Numbered from the stretch's first letter, positions 10,462 to 23,858 are shown. The stretch is 64,000 nt of DNA from Callorhinus ursinus (GCF_003265705.1 NW_020312785.1:127851150-127915149); one strand, 5' to 3'. A program made the numbers and translations. Notes: generated by a model from the letters alone, not told the origin.

Positions 10462-13400
10462 GGATATGGCAAAACTCAAGCTTCATAAATGTCCTTTTAC
10501 GAAGTGGAGGAGCATAAGGGAAAATGAGGCTTTGCCTTTGGTCTCAGCTAACATTGCATAGAGGATATCAAGAGAATTACCCATTATGGACCATGGGACC
10601 TGCCACTCTAGCTACTGCCCAAATGCTCACTGCTTTATCCTCTGGACAGTGGACACACCCCAAGGGCAGTAAGATGGAGAAACTACCTCACTGCCCTTGG
10701 TAGCTCCTATAAAGCAACACTTCAGTTCAGGCAAAAGCTTCCTGGGCAGCTTGCATACCTAGCTAAAAGTGAATAACTGACTTTTATGAAACAACCTTAT
10801 CTAAGAATGTTTTTTTCTTCCTCACTCCTTGGGATAGGTATATTATCCTCAGACTTTATTGTGGAAGGATTTTGTGCAACTTAAGTTGCCCATACACATC
10901 CTCCTTTAATGGAAGAAGAGAAAAATTAGGCTAAAATATTTTGCTAAGGAATTCATAGTTAATAGTTTTGACTTTTTTTTTATATAATTTTGGTATTTAG
11001 AAAAATGGATAGATGTCCAAAATCACATAAAGTATACAAAGTTCTCATGTGCAAGTAAACTTGCTTTGTGGTAATAGTGCAGATCAAAGAATGCAATCTT
11101 TTTTTAAAAAACCACCGCTCAAAAGCTTTCCTTGACAAGCTTTACCTCACCTTGATTTTTACTTTACTTTACATCTTCACCATTTAGTTGATTTTGTCTC
11201 ATCTGTTTCTTTTTAAATGACTTAAGCCTTTTCCTTGAGAGAATGTCTTTTTGATTATATGTAATCTCTTTTTTGTGCCCCATTACTGCCTAATATAGTC
11301 CTCAACACCTGAAGATCACTGCATTCATTTTGCTGACTAATTGACTCTAAGAGTTTAAAACTACTGTCCAAGATTTTGTCATTCATAAATTATTTGATCG
11401 TGTGTTGACCAATTCATAAGCTGCATCAAGTTGAGAAGACTACCAGAACCTTATCTAGAAAATTACTGTTCAAATTTATGTAGCTTCCAAAATGCCCAGT
11501 TAATTCTCAAGATGTAATTTATTCCCTGGAATTATCTATTTTATTAAATTTATGTTCCTCCAAGTTAAAAGATTATTTTAAAATTAAGGATGTTGCATAC
11601 TCAATATCTCTTTGTTCTCCAGATGAGATACCCTAAATGTGAATGTAATTAACTTAATCTTTCCCTATAGTGTTTTATAGTTTTTAAAATATTTCCACAC
11701 TTCCTGTACATACACAAGTTCCATAAGCCAATCAGATTCAGCATTTTCTACTTTATCTGAAAGAAACATCACTAATCAGAGGCAACACTGGCACCTCTTC
11801 CAAAGCTCTTTCCAATATCCCACTCTGCTCTTTTCCCATCAATACTTTTTTTTATTTTATATACTCCACATGAGCATGTACACCATACCCTAGTTTAGTT
11901 ATAGGCTAATGGAAGGCCATTATTTTAAAACTCTCCTTTTATGGCAAGAAAAACCACCTGACTCTACTGAACATATTTCTCCTACAGCAGCAGCAACTTT
12001 CCCAAGGTAAATATGCATTTAATGATGCCCAGCTGAACAGGGTGATGGAGAGAGAGGAACTCTTCTGCCAGTTTTCAGGACACTCTCCATTACCTCTTGT
12101 CTCCACTCCATTACATACACCTTAGGTCTTGAGAAAACCAATCAGCAGAGCTCACCATCAGCCAGCATGTTTGTAAATGAGCAAAAGGGGGGAAGGAATC
12201 AACTGACCTCCAGAACAGTTAGGGTGAAAAGTTAGGCAGACAAGGATGGTGAAGCAACCCTCTGCCTCTTTCACAGGCTCATATTCTCTTTGTGTTCACA
12301 ATGACCATAAAGGAAAAGGAACAAAGACAATTCAGCAGACCTTATTTTGAACTTGCTTCTTGCAACCCTGTCAGACCAATACCTCCCAATAAAATGACAA
12401 ATAAGTGTCAGAACAAATGTGACAACTACATTCTGAGGCCACGGGGTACAGACTGTCAAGCATCTGCTTTGCCTAACAATTGGAGTTGTGACATCATTGG
12501 ATTGGATTCCTTTTGTATCTTATTTTAAATTCACAATAAAAAACATGAAGGAAAAATACTTCAATATATTTAAAAAAAAAAAAGACCTCCAGTGAATTCA
12601 TCAGACTTTCCTGTCTTAGAAACAAATGAAGGAACTCATGAAACATATAGCAAAGAAACCCAATCAGGAGGGTTATGTTTGTGATAAAAGGTTAATAAGG
12701 GCCCCCAAAATATAAAGTTGCATTCTTTTGAGTGATTTTGGAGCAGTTTCCATTAGGAAAATTTATTTTTAACATAATTTGACTGAGTGCATCACTTGAC
12801 CTCTCTGGATCCCAGTTTCTTTGCTCCTGTGCACGTCAGTGAATTTCCGTCAGAATTAAGTAAGTCAAGGTATGTGAAAGCACAAATAAATAAATAAATA
12901 AATGTACTTGCCTTACCACTCTACAGAATCTTCAAGACAAGAGTACAAATGTACTGGGTATATAGTATGGGTATGATCCAGGCCCATCATATTCTTCCTT
13001 AATAGAATATTCATGTTAAGATGACATCTGTGGCTTTTCTGGCTTAAGGTTTTTGGTGTAACTTGCATTTTTATTAAAAGTTTTTTAAGGGTAGAACACC
13101 TTGGCTCAAATGTGAGGGTCAGAAGAGCCTGTTACCCTACCATGTAGAGTTTAGAACAACAGCTGTCAGAGGTCTATGGATACATTAGGCAGACAGGGTT
13201 CTGTAACCAATTCAGGAATATTTAAACGCCCATCAATACATAATGATTTATGTGGGGTTCACAAGTCCTGTGGGAAAGATCTTGAACTTTGTCCACAATT
13301 TAGATTCAGACTTACACAAACCAATTGACTGGGGCTTTGGGAGTTTTAATTACCAAAGGCAGCCACTGAGAGGAGCAAAGAGGCCTTGAAAAGGAAAATC

Positions 13401-13640
13401 CATGTGGGTGAAGAAGAAATCTGACAGAACGGATTAGAGTGAGTTGGGTTTCTGAGGGGAGTGATTCCAAGTACAGTTCAAGGGTACATGTAACCAGGAC
13501 TTAGACCAGCTTCTCCTACCAAATGCCTATGCACCCTGGGAAAGTAGAAACCATGGTAAAAATGAAAACTGTATCCTCAGGAGCACAAACTTAAGTGCTG
13601 GGGGACCACCCTCTCATAGAACTTGACACTAGAAAAGGAA
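10462..13640. other. No gene recognised; short A-rich and AAAT runs
   Basis: About 3.2 kb without a supported gene or young transposon. A possible MIR fragment lies near 12785-12895, and an (AAAT)n run is at 12885-12903. Overlapping ORFs on both strands at 12271-12528 show no recognisable motif and are treated as chance. Confidence 0.45.
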
Positions 13641-13642
13641 AG

Positions 13643-13643
13643 G

Positions 13644-13689
<46 letters not shown>
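13643..13689 (+). repeat. (GAT)n trinucleotide microsatellite, about 15 units
   Basis: Uninterrupted GAT/TGA repeat of about 47 bp. Pure trinucleotide arrays of this length are usually length-polymorphic. Confidence 0.97.
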
Positions 13690-13692
<3 letters not shown>

Positions 13693-14201
13693 GCTGGCTA
13701 GAAAAAGGGGTGAGCGCCTATGTTTCATGGACAGATTCTTTCCTGAGAAGCTCTGACATGACAGCTCAAGTTTATGTAGACAGCTCAGATAAGGTCCACA
13801 AGAGCATAAAATCTAGTGAGTACCCCCTCACAAAACCCACATATTTAGGCCCTATTCCTAGAAGTATCTGTCATCCTACTAGCCTGATAGAAGAAAAAGA
13901 GAAGTAAAAGAGAAGTTTCTAAATTTGGTGTCAAGACAGTCCTCTACCCATACTGAATATCATCTTGGATAATATACCTACATACTGGTATAACAAATTA
14001 AATATAAATAAGAGGACAAGGTCCAGCATTCAGGAATTAGTGTGGAAGTCAATAGGCTTCAGGAAACACCCTTTGAAACTTTTCAATAAATTTTGGAATA
14101 AATTTTTAAATGATACCCAGTATGTAACTCATCCAACTGGTTTCCTGCTTGGTTTTATGAACATGGTGGAATAGCAGATATCTTTAAAAAAGTTCCACAG
14201 A

Positions 14202-14400
14202 GGGCGCCTGGGTGGCTCCGTTGGTTAAGCAACTGCCTTCGGCTCAGGTCATGATCCTGGAGTCCCTGGATCGAGTCCCGCATCGGGCTCCCTGCTCGGC
14301 AGGGAGTCTGCTTCTCCCTCTGACCCTCCCCCCTCTCATGTGCTCTTTCTCTCTCTCTCATTCTGTCTCAAATAAATAAATAAAATCTTAAAAAAAAAAA
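14202..14400 (+). mobile_element. Can-SINE, young-looking, perfect TSD
   Basis: Full-length SINE with head GGGCGCCTGGGTGGCTC, body and A-rich tail. The TSD AAAGTTCCACAGA is seen at 14189-14201 and 14401-14413. The reconstructed target has TT|AAAA, the consensus nick of the L1 endonuclease. The minus-strand ORF at 14155-14361 is only the SINE read backwards. Confidence 0.95.
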
Positions 14401-14784
14401 AAAGTTCCACAGAATCTGCCTCATGCTAAGAGACTGAGCTCTCCAGGTAGACCAGAGTTGACGGTATCTTTGGGAAGACAAGAGGTAGCAATAAATACTA
14501 AGTAGTAACAAGGTGGAAGTTCAGACTCCAAAATCTCCAAGGTCACTCCAGGGGTCAAAGGGACACCAGCAACAGTATGGGTAGAGAACTAGTAATTAAG
14601 GAGCTAACTGGCAGTGAGGTAAGCAGTTATCCACAGTTAGCATAACAATCAGTGGTACATTAAAGCTTCAAAGGGACCTGCAATGGCCCAAATCAAGCAG
14701 AAACCAAGAGCTGAAGGAGAGAGAATATAGCCATTTTGGTCTAAATTCCTTGTAGGGTCTATTAACCCTATAGAAATAATATCC

Positions 14785-15000
14785 TGGCCTGAGAGGTCCA
14801 CTAGGCACATATGACTATTTAAATTTAAATCTAAATTGTTTTAAATTAAATAAAATTAAAAATTCAATTCCTCAGTCACACTAACCACATATCAAGTGCT
14901 CAATAATCACATGTGGCTAGTGGCTACCATATGGAATAGTATAGATATAGAACAGTCCCATCATCACAAAAAACTGTATTGATAAGCACTGATCTGGAAG
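14785..15000 (-). mobile_element. hAT-type MER DNA transposon fragment
   Basis: The block carries GACTATTTAAATTTAAAT, TCAAGTGCTCAATAATCACA, ATGTGGCTAGTGGCTACC and TATAGAACAGTCCCATCATC, the ordered motifs of a small non-autonomous hAT-Charlie family (MER3-like; the exact name is uncertain). Confidence 0.6.
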
Positions 15001-15550
15001 TGACCTTACTTATGACCAAGAAACTACTACCTAGAGGGGACTTGAGTTAAATACATAAGAATTTCAAGTGATACCCAGATTTGACTGTGTGCTAAATAAT
15101 TGTTGAATAAATCAAAGAAGAGAAAGCATTAAAAATACCAGAATTCCTACTATTCAAACAGCAAATGGGAATAGAAAGTATAAGGCATTGAAATATTACT
15201 GAGAAGGTGACCTTAAAGTACAAATCCAGAGTACCCCAACTAGATCTGTAATGATACCCAGATGCTGTAGTAATAATGATGATGACAGAGTAAAACTGTA
15301 TTTGTTCACACACAGTTGCATTTCCATAACTAGAATTAGAGGCCATTATCCTTGGATGTTTTTAAGCAATTGTTTGCATATATAACTTTTTTACCATGTA
15401 TCACTACATACTGCAATCACCATTACATTTTGGAATGGAAAAATAAAAATAAAACAATTCCAAAATAGACTGTAAGAGCATCTTGGCAATAGCTTTTAGG
15501 TCCTGCAACCCTTCTTCCTAAATTTGGTGAGTGAAAAATAAACATGTATT
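15001..15550. other. No feature recognised
   Basis: AT-rich spacer between a hAT fragment and the young L1. An 84-codon minus-strand ORF at 15092-15346 has no recognisable motif. Confidence 0.45.
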
Positions 15551-15566
15551 AAAAATGCTAGTAAGA

Positions 15567-16725
15567 ATTTGCAAACGACATATCAGATAAAGGGCTAGTA
15601 TCCAAAATCTATAAAGAACTTATCAAACTCAACACCCAAAGAACAAATAATCCAATCAAGAAATGGGCAGAAGACATGAACAGACATTTCTCCAAAGAAG
15701 ACATCCAAATGGCCAACAGGCACATGAAAAAGTGCTCAACATCGCTCGGCATCAGGGAAATCCAAATCAAAACCTCAATGAGATACCACCTCACACCCGT
15801 CAGAATGGCTAAAATTAACAAGTCAGGGAACGACAGATGTTGGCGGGGATGTGGAGAAAGGGGAACCCTCCTACACTGTTGGTGGGAATGCAAGCTGGTG
15901 CAACCCCTCTGGAAAACAGTCTGGAGGTTCCTCAAACAGTTGAAATTAGAGCTACCGTTCGATCCAGCAATTGCACTACTGGGTATTTTCCACAAAGATA
16001 CAAATGTAGGGACCCGAAGGGGTACGTGTACCCCAATGTTTATAGCAGCAATGTCCACAATAGCCAAACTGTGGAAAGAGCCAAGATGCCCATCGACAGA
16101 TGAATGGATAAAGAAGAAGTGGTATATATACACAATGGAATATTATGCAGCCATCAAAAGGAATGAGATCTTGCCATTTGCAACGACGTGGATGGAACTG
16201 GAGGGTGTTATGCTGAGTGAAATAAGTCAATCAGAGAAAGACATGTATCACATGACCTCACTGATATAAGGAATTCTTAATCTCAGGAAACAAACTGAGT
16301 GTTACTGGGGTGGTTGGGGGTGGGAGGGATGGGGTGGCTGGGTGATAGACATTGGGGAGGGTATGTGCTACGGTGAGCGCTGTGAATTGTGCAAGACTGT
16401 TGAATCACAGATCTGTACTTCTGAAACAAATAACGCAACATATTTTAAGAAAAAAGGAAAAGAAGAAGATAACAGGAGAGGAAGAAAAGGGGAGTATGTC
16501 AGAGGGGGAGACGAACCATGAGAGATGATGGACTCTGAAAAACAAACTGAGGGTTCTAGAGGGTAGGGGGGTGGGGGGATGGGTTAGCCTGGTGATGGGT
16601 ATTGAGGAGGGCACGTTCTGCATGGAGCACTGGGTGTTATGAACAAACAATGAATCATGGAACACTGCACCAAAAACTAATGATGTAATATATGGTGATT
16701 AACATAACAATAAAAAAATTTAAAA
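15567..16725 (+). mobile_element. Young LINE-1, 5'-truncated, perfect 16-bp TSD
   Basis: This is a complete 5'-truncated L1 insertion: ORF2 C-terminus, dimeric 3' UTR and an A-rich tail. The TSD AAAAATGCTAGTAAGA lies at 15551-15566 and again at 16726-16741. The empty site reads GTATT|AAAAATGC, which fits the L1 endonuclease consensus TT|AAAA. The 3' UTR modules are at about 16273-16446 and 16496-16707. Compared with the copy at 1-1159, the two are identical except for nine substitutions inside one 183-bp stretch. The intact TSD and open ORF2 suggest a recent, perhaps lineage-specific, insertion. Confidence 0.97.
15568..16269 (+). pseudogene. L1 ORF2 C-terminal fragment (233 codons, open)
   Basis: The frame is open from the first base of the insertion to TAA at 16267-16269, beginning [18 protein letters not shown]. 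It holds the [10 protein letters not shown] segment of the ORF2 C-terminal domain. The endonuclease and reverse transcriptase domains were lost by 5' truncation, so it is not a working protein. It differs from the 1-693 copy at a few residues between NKSGND and GIFHKD (for example WRGCG against WWGCG, and IFHKD against IYPKD). Confidence 0.92.
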
Positions 16726-16741
16726 AAAAATGCTAGTAAGA

Positions 16742-17164
16742 CAAACTAAGAATTCACTTACCTTCAGTGTCAGTAACTATTTTTACAAGTGTGAAATGTT
16801 TCTAACATTCAGATTAGATAAATATCATCAAGTGTTCTAGGTTAGTAAACAATGTTTTGTTTTAAAAACCACTTTACGCAAGGAAAATATTGTTAAACCT
16901 TAAAATTGTTTCATAGAAGTGTAGTCATTGACTTCATTACATACCAAAGGGCATTCTAGGACTCCTTTCAAGCAACAGAAATCAATTCAAATAAATAATA
17001 TTCAAGCAAAGCTTTAGCTGTGTTCCTAATACTGATGTCCAGTCTAATTAAAATATGGATGTGTAAGCTAAAAGAGACATATTTATAATCCTTTTTTTTT
17101 CCTTTGGAACAACAGCATCCAACATTTCTATACAAAAGCAGTGCCTATTGAAGCTTTATGGTAT
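16742..17164. other. No feature recognised
   Basis: AT-rich unique-looking sequence. No repeat or coding signal that I can support. Confidence 0.5.
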
Positions 17165-17182
17165 TAAGAATTTCTATGGCTT

Positions 17183-17375
17183 GGGCGCCTGGGTGGCTCA
17201 GTTGGTTAAGTGACTGCCTTCGGCTCAGGTCATGATCCTGGAGTTCCAGGATGGAGTCCCACATCAGGCTCCCTGCTCAGCAGGGAGTCTGCTTCTCCCT
17301 CTGACCCTCCCCCCTCTCATGTTCTCTCTCTCATTCTCTCTCTCAAATAAATAAATAAAATCTTTTAAAAAAAAA
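17183..17375 (+). mobile_element. Can-SINE, perfect 17-bp TSD
   Basis: Head GGGCGCCTGGGTGGCTCAG at 17183, CT-rich body and A-rich tail. The TSD TAAGAATTTCTATGGCT at 17165-17181 and 17376-17392 is identical. It belongs to the same subfamily as 14202-14400 and 59238-59424. Confidence 0.96.
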
Positions 17376-17859
17376 TAAGAATTTCTATGGCTCATCCTGA
17401 CTAGAAGAAGGATATCTTATTTAGGTATACAGAAATGGAGTTCACACTCTAACCTAAGGACAGATAAATAATTAAAACTAGATTCAAAGTGTGCAACTAT
17501 ACTTTTTATCAGTTCCTCCATATCCACCCCAGTGAATTCAATAAATTTACTTAAATAATACAAATCCTGTGTATGCATGACCTAATCTAAGATGTATAAC
17601 AAAGTATTCATAATTCATAAATGCATTTGGTTAAAATGATGCTAATGAAGGAAAATAAAGGAGTCTCTCTATGTAGAAATTAGAATTACATAAAGGACTA
17701 TCTGTCCTATAAATGTAAAGTAAATCTTTTGTCCTGGCTTGCCTTCTCCCATATACAAAGCATTGATTGCAGCATCACTGAGATAAATTAATGCGTCTAC
17801 TTCATTTTAAAAATATGAATTAAGTGCCTATTATTTACTATGGAAAAAGAAAAGACCAT

Positions 17860-18440
17860 TCAAGGGACAAATGGCTGGAGGTAGATAAGACTGACAATTT
17901 TAAATAGGGTGGCAAAGGCAAATCTCCTTTGGAAGGTAGACATTTCAGCAAAAATTCAGATATCATAGGTGAATGTGGTAGCATTGAGAATTTTTCAGGG
18001 AAAGAGTAACCCAGGACTGAGGAAAAGCTAGTGCAAATGCTTCACAATGGTTGCTTGCCTCGTGTGTTAAAGAAGAACAAGGAAACCAGTGTGGCTGGTG
18101 CCAAATGAATGTGGGAAAGAGATTTTGGAAGCAGCCAGAGTGGTAACAACATGAAAAATCACATAAAGCCTTATAGATCATCAAAACTTCTGCTTTTACT
18201 TAGATTGAAATGGAAAGCTACTGAAGGTTTAAAGAGAGGAACATTACTGGACATGACTTTAAAAAGAATCACTCTGACTTCTTGGTAGGAAAAAAGGGGC
18301 AGGGGAGCCCAGCTAGTATGCTACTGGCATAATTCAGGGAGAGATGATGATGTCTGGGCCTGGTATGGTAATAACAGATGTGATGAAAAGTGATCAGATG
18401 ATCCATCGACTTGGAAAATAGAGTTAACAGAATTTTCCGA
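17860..18440 (+). mobile_element. Ancient high-copy mammalian repeat, family not assigned
   Basis: Several phrases in order (GGCAAAGGCAAATCTCC, AACAAGGAAACCAGTGTGGC, CATAAAGCCTTATAGATCAT, TTTAAAAAGAATCACTCTGA, GGGAGAGATGATGATG) follow a well-known diverged mammalian repeat with long unique-looking text. I cannot name it. The minus-strand ORF at 17963-18184 is part of it. Confidence 0.5.
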
Positions 18441-20930
18441 TGTCTAGTATTAATAATGTCTCACTGTAGGCTAATAAAGTCCTGGAAAAATATATATATA
18501 CATATTTGCATATATGTATGATAGATATGTTGATATCACATCCTGATTATAACATTTAGAAGAGACGTCTCTCTTCTTCTCCAGCAAATTGGCAATAAAT
18601 ACTCTAGATCATGCAGGAGGGAGGTCAAAGCTTTAAAGAAATCAAGAAAACTCTTCAAAAGGATGAAGTTTTTTTGTGATCAAAGCTACTTTTAGAGAAT
18701 TCAAGTGGTCATGAGGAAATGACCTATATGCTAGCTGCAGTTGGCCCTTGGGTATTACAGTAGTAAATGAAAATGTATCACAGCTTTTGTTGTCTACATT
18801 TAATAATATTAATAGCCATGGTCTCAATTTTTTAATTGAAGTGCTCCTGCTACCGAAGATACAATAGATTCCTAATTGATCCATTTTTCAGGTTATGCAC
18901 TTGCGCTTTCTTTGATATTATCTTTTAATAGCTAAAACTGTTTTACATCTCCCCCTTGAGAATATCTGAATCTTGCCTCTCATTAAAAAGTCTTTGGTAG
19001 TCATCCTGGGATCTTGATCTTGTGGAATAAAATAAAAATCTCTAAAGGCTTCATCATTTTGATGAAATAAAGAAGAGATGTTTTTAGATATCTACTATTG
19101 ATATAAGATTTGTAATGTATATTTAAAAATCTCAAAGATAAACCCATTTTTTAATTTAATAACATCTGCAGAAAAAAAAATTGTCCATAGTTTTCTTTCA
19201 TAATAAAATTGATAGGCAAATAATACATTCATTAAAAAGCAATGAAAATATATTTTAAGAGTATAGTTAACATGTGGTATGTTGAATATGGTATAAAATT
19301 TTGAGGTTTTCTGTATTAGATACATAGAATAGAAAATGTAATTTAAATCTGGGCAAATTTCTTTGCCCAGATAAGGTATAAACTCAAAAGTTTAAAAACA
19401 GGAACAAAATCTTCTGCAGTCTAAATTACCAATAGGAAGCAATGAAACTTAAAATATGAAAATTAGGTGAAAAACACTTAGGTTATAACATAATTGGAAG
19501 GCTTTTATATTTTAGAAGTAGAAAATTCTCTAAAAATTGTTAAATGGGACAATAGAAAGCCAGGTGACCAAAGGTATAGGACATGGTCTTGTTCCCTAAG
19601 AGTGCACATGCATGTGTTCAGTGGGAGTGGACAAATTGTTAAAATAAGAATAATCAGGAAAATGCCATGGCTGGAAATTTTCTGCAAAGGAATATAGGTA
19701 TAAAAGTTTTTTTTTTTTTTTTATAAAAGTCCACAGTACTGTTTTTTGTTGTTAGCTCATTGAAAAGAACAAAACCTGAAGAGAGCAGATCAGAGCATTG
19801 TAAATTCTTTTTCATCATGTCATTAATGACTAAAAGAATGGGACCAACTCAGTTATCCAAAGAGGAAAGATTAACAATCTATTACTTCTTTCCCCAGAGG
19901 CATAGGGCTTACAGAAAAAGAAAGGCTACTAGAAAGATAAAATGAATAGAACTGAGAAGAGAAGCCAGCCAACCTTACCTATACTTAATCTATGCAACAT
20001 TCTTCATTATATATTCTGAAAGACTATTCAAATGCAATGTATCTGTGATGATTTATGCAGGAGGAACAAAGGGGGTTGAACTACCTTCCCAAGGCCACAG
20101 ACTATGAAAGAAAATTCCTTCCCATTCTAATACCTTTGGTGATACCAGTAAATTATGCCATGTGTAATCTCAGGTGGGCTTGGGTATAATCCAGTCTAAT
20201 AATGATTTCAGAGGGAGAGTGTATCTTTTCAAGGTTAATAAACTAGCTCATCATAATCTTGACTCACATAACATGTGAATCCTTCATGTCTCTTGATCAG
20301 TCCTGTAGGGTCTATTTTGTAGACTACCTCCACTCCTATGAAAGGATTGAAATGTAAAATCCAAACCTGGGCTTCTGCTTCCAATAAAGACAAATCAGAA
20401 GTAGATTTCGGCTCTCATCTGAAACAGGTCCTCCCCTCGGCAAAAGATAAAAGATTTGAAACAATGATTTTCAAGACAACTGATGTCAGGTTCTGAAGGA
20501 TGGTGATCCTTCAGAAGTGAGAAACAAGATGAGTCCTATAAATGCCCCAGCTTGAGAGAGTTCCAAGGCTATAGCAAAGAGAGAGAACTAGGCAGAACTT
20601 GGTGATCTCAATGAATGTAGCAGATGGAAGTGAGAGCCTGAAGAAACCAGGACTAAAGCTCCAGAGAGAAGAGAATTGCACAGAAAAAGGACTCTAGAGA
20701 ACTGCAGAGGGTCTTGACTATTTAGCTGAATACTAATTAACGAAAGTACCTGAGGAAATTACTCAAGACCTGGAAAAGAATCATCTGAAAGGAATAAATG
20801 CAACAGTGCCCGGCACTCACGTGCGGGTGAAAACAGTGCCTGCTTCTGCTTCCACCAGACAGATTCGAAAAATTCATCATGCATAGGTAGCATGCTCGGG
20901 AAAGTCTTGCCTTGACAGTGGGAAATACAT
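18441..20930. other. No feature recognised
   Basis: About 2.5 kb of AT-rich sequence with a TA-rich patch (18490-18530) and a T-run at 19709-19722. Short ORFs on both strands at 19494-19697 are mutually overlapping and without motifs. Confidence 0.45.
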
Positions 20931-21432
20931 CACTCTAGATGAGCATTAAATCAGACACATTTAACAAATCATAATGCAAACCCGAAAGGATAAGACTGTT
21001 TCCAAGTAATTTAACTTACGCTAGAAAAAAAGCATAAAAATATTAAGACTATAAAAATATCCAATACTCAACAAGTTAAAATTCCTATCTGCCATCTAAC
21101 CAAAGACTACTAGGCATGTACAGAAGCTGGGAAACATGACCCATTGTGAGGGAAGTACATAAAAATGACTCAGTATTGTCACAGGTGTTATAATTGACAG
21201 ACAAGGAGATTTAAATATTATACTTGAAGTCCCTATGTTCAAAGCATTAAATAAGGAAATGGGAGTTTTTTTAAGAAACAAATTGAACTTCTTAGAGGTA
21301 CAAACTGCAATATTTGATGTAAAATATATATTGGGTGGAATTAACAGAAGGTTAAGCATTCCTGAAGAGAATAGGGAACTTGGAAGCCTAGTAATAAAGT
21401 TATCTAAACTGAAACAGAGAAAAAAAAAAGTT

Positions 21433-21433
<1 letters not shown>

Positions 21434-21463
<30 letters not shown>
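21434..21463 (+). repeat. (AC)n microsatellite inside an ancient L1
   Basis: About 15 uninterrupted AC units just after an A-run. It lies within the ORF1-like part of the L1 at 20930-24255. Confidence 0.95.
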
Positions 21464-21464
<1 letters not shown>

Positions 21465-22970
21465 CTTCAGCAAACTATGGGACAACTTTAAGCAGCCTAA
21501 TTTATATGTAATTGGGAATCCTCAAAGGAGAAAAGAACAGAAAAAATATTTGAGGAAATAATGGCTGAATATTTTCCAAAATTGGTAAAAAATATAAATG
21601 TGAAGTTCTAAGGGGCTTGACAAATCTGAGGCAAAAGAAACATAAAAGCACTTCATAATCATATTACTCAAGACCAATGAGAAAGAGAAAAACTTACTAT
21701 CAGCCAGAATAAAACGTTATGTACAGAGGAGAGACAAAGATGGTTGCACATTTGTCATGAGAAACAACACAAGAGAACAGCAGTGAAGCAACTTTAAAGT
21801 ACTAAGTACTAAGAAAAAAGGAACCTATAATATCATGCTAACACCCCTCAAAAGAAAGCTGCAGTGGCTGTTAATAAGAGACAAAGTAGATTTTGTAGCA
21901 AAGAATGTTATTAGGGATATTAGAATGTCAGTATTAATAACAGAGCTTCAAAATACATGAAACAAAAATTAACTGCAAAACTAGACAAATCTACAGTTAT
22001 AATCAGACATTTCAATACCATCACTCAATAACTGACAGGAAAAAAATCAGCAAAGATATACTTGAGCAACATTATCAAACAACTTAGCCTCATCAACTTT
22101 AAATAAACTTTCTACCCAACAACAGCAAAATACACATTTTTTCCCAATAAATATGGAACATTTACCAGCACATTCTGATTCATAATGCAAATCTTAGTAA
22201 GTCTTCAAAGATCCAAGTCATAGAAGGCATGTTCTTTGACTAAAGTGGAACAAATTAGAAATCAATAACATACAGATGGTAGAAAAATATCCAAATATTT
22301 GGAAATTAAATAACACACTTTAAATAACCAATAGGTCAGAAAGGTATTCAAAAGGCAAATTAGAAAATTCTTTGAAGTGAACAAAAATGAAACACAATAT
22401 GTCACAACTTGTGAAATGCCACTGAACTGTACTTAGAGGAAATTTTATGGGCCCAGCATGCTTCTGCTACGCAACTCTGCTTTAGAGGAAACTTTAAAGC
22501 ATTAAACCCCTCTATCCAGAAAGAAGAAATATCTCATGTGAGTGACCTCATTTTATACCTTAAGATACTATAAAAATAAGAGCAAATGATGCCCAAAATA
22601 AGAAGAAAATAATAAAGATAAAAGCGGCAATGAATGAAATAAAAATAAAACAGAGAAAAGTCAATGAAATGAAAAGCTGGTTCTTCAAGATCAGTAACAT
22701 TGATAAACCTCCAGACAGACTAATCAGAGGGTAAAGGGGAATGAAAGACACAAATGACCAATATCAGAAATGAGAAAGGTGACAGCTCTCAGGTTTTAAA
22801 GACATTATTAGAAGGATAATAAGTATTTGTAACAAGCCCATGCTTATAAATTTGACAACTTAGATGAAATGGACACATTCTTTGAAAGACACAAGATATC
22901 ACTGCTCTCTCAAGGGGAAGCAGATAACTAAAAAGTCCTGTATCTACTATAGAAATTCAAATTGTAGCCT

Positions 22971-23166
22971 ATTTTATTTAAAGATTTCATTTGTTTATTT
23001 GAAAGAGAGAGAGCAGAGGAACAGAGTGGGAGAGGAGAGGGGCAAGCAGACTCCATGCTGAGTACAGGACCAACCTGGGGCTTGATCCCAGGATCCTGAG
23101 ATCATGACCTGAGCCAAAATCAAGAGTCCCATGCTCAACTGACTGAATGAACCACCCAGGCACCCC
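22971..23166 (-). mobile_element. Can-SINE, antisense, inside the ancient L1
   Basis: A T-rich tail at 22971-22990, then the GA-rich complement of the CT body, with the SINE head complement (CCACCCAGGCACCCCC) ending near 23166. The flanks CAAATTGTAGCCT and CAAATTATAGTTT give a diverged TSD. The body contains ATCAAGAGTCCCATGCTCAA, the older subtype also seen at 44120-44314. Confidence 0.88.
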
Positions 23167-23563
23167 CAAATTATAGTTTAAAACCTTCCCAGAGAACTCC
23201 AGACTAATATGTCTTTACTTATTTAAGAAGGAAATATTACCAAGTCTATACAAATTTTTCCACAAAATTAGAGGATAATTCCTAACACATTTTGTAAGAT
23301 CAGCATTGCCCTGATACCAAAACATTACAAATAAGGTGATAGACCAATATCCCTCTTGAATATTGACATAAAAATCCTAAACAAAATTTTAGCAATTTGA
23401 ATATAACACTATACAAAAATGTATCAAACCAAACGCTATTTATCTTGAGAGTGCACATTAAGTTTAACATATGGAAATCAATGAATGTAATTTACCATAT
23501 TAACAAACTGGAAGAAAAGAAAGAAATCCAAACAAAACATATAACCATCTCTACAAGCTCACA

Positions 23564-23594
<31 letters not shown>

Positions 23595-23813
23595 AAACCA
23601 CTGGACACATCTCAAATCCATTCCTGATTTAAAAAAAAAAAAAACTCAGCAAACTAGGAATAGAAGGGAACTATCTCAATCTGAAAAATGTTTCTATGAA
23701 AGTCTATGGTTTCCCCCTAATATTAGGCACAAAAAAAATTTTTTGCTCTATTTACATCCAACATTGCACTAGAGGTTCCAGCCACTGTAGTCACATAAAA
23801 AAATAAAATAAGT

Positions 23814-23818
<5 letters not shown>

Positions 23819-23858
<40 letters not shown>
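23819..23858 (+). repeat. (GA)n microsatellite inside an ancient L1
   Basis: About 20 GA units directly upstream of the decayed L1 RT catalytic segment. It codes a spurious Arg-Glu run in one frame, which is an artefact. Confidence 0.95.

Noticed and set aside
15092..15346. 84-codon minus-strand ORF beside the young L1
   Set aside because: No motif, AT-rich context and no support for transcription.
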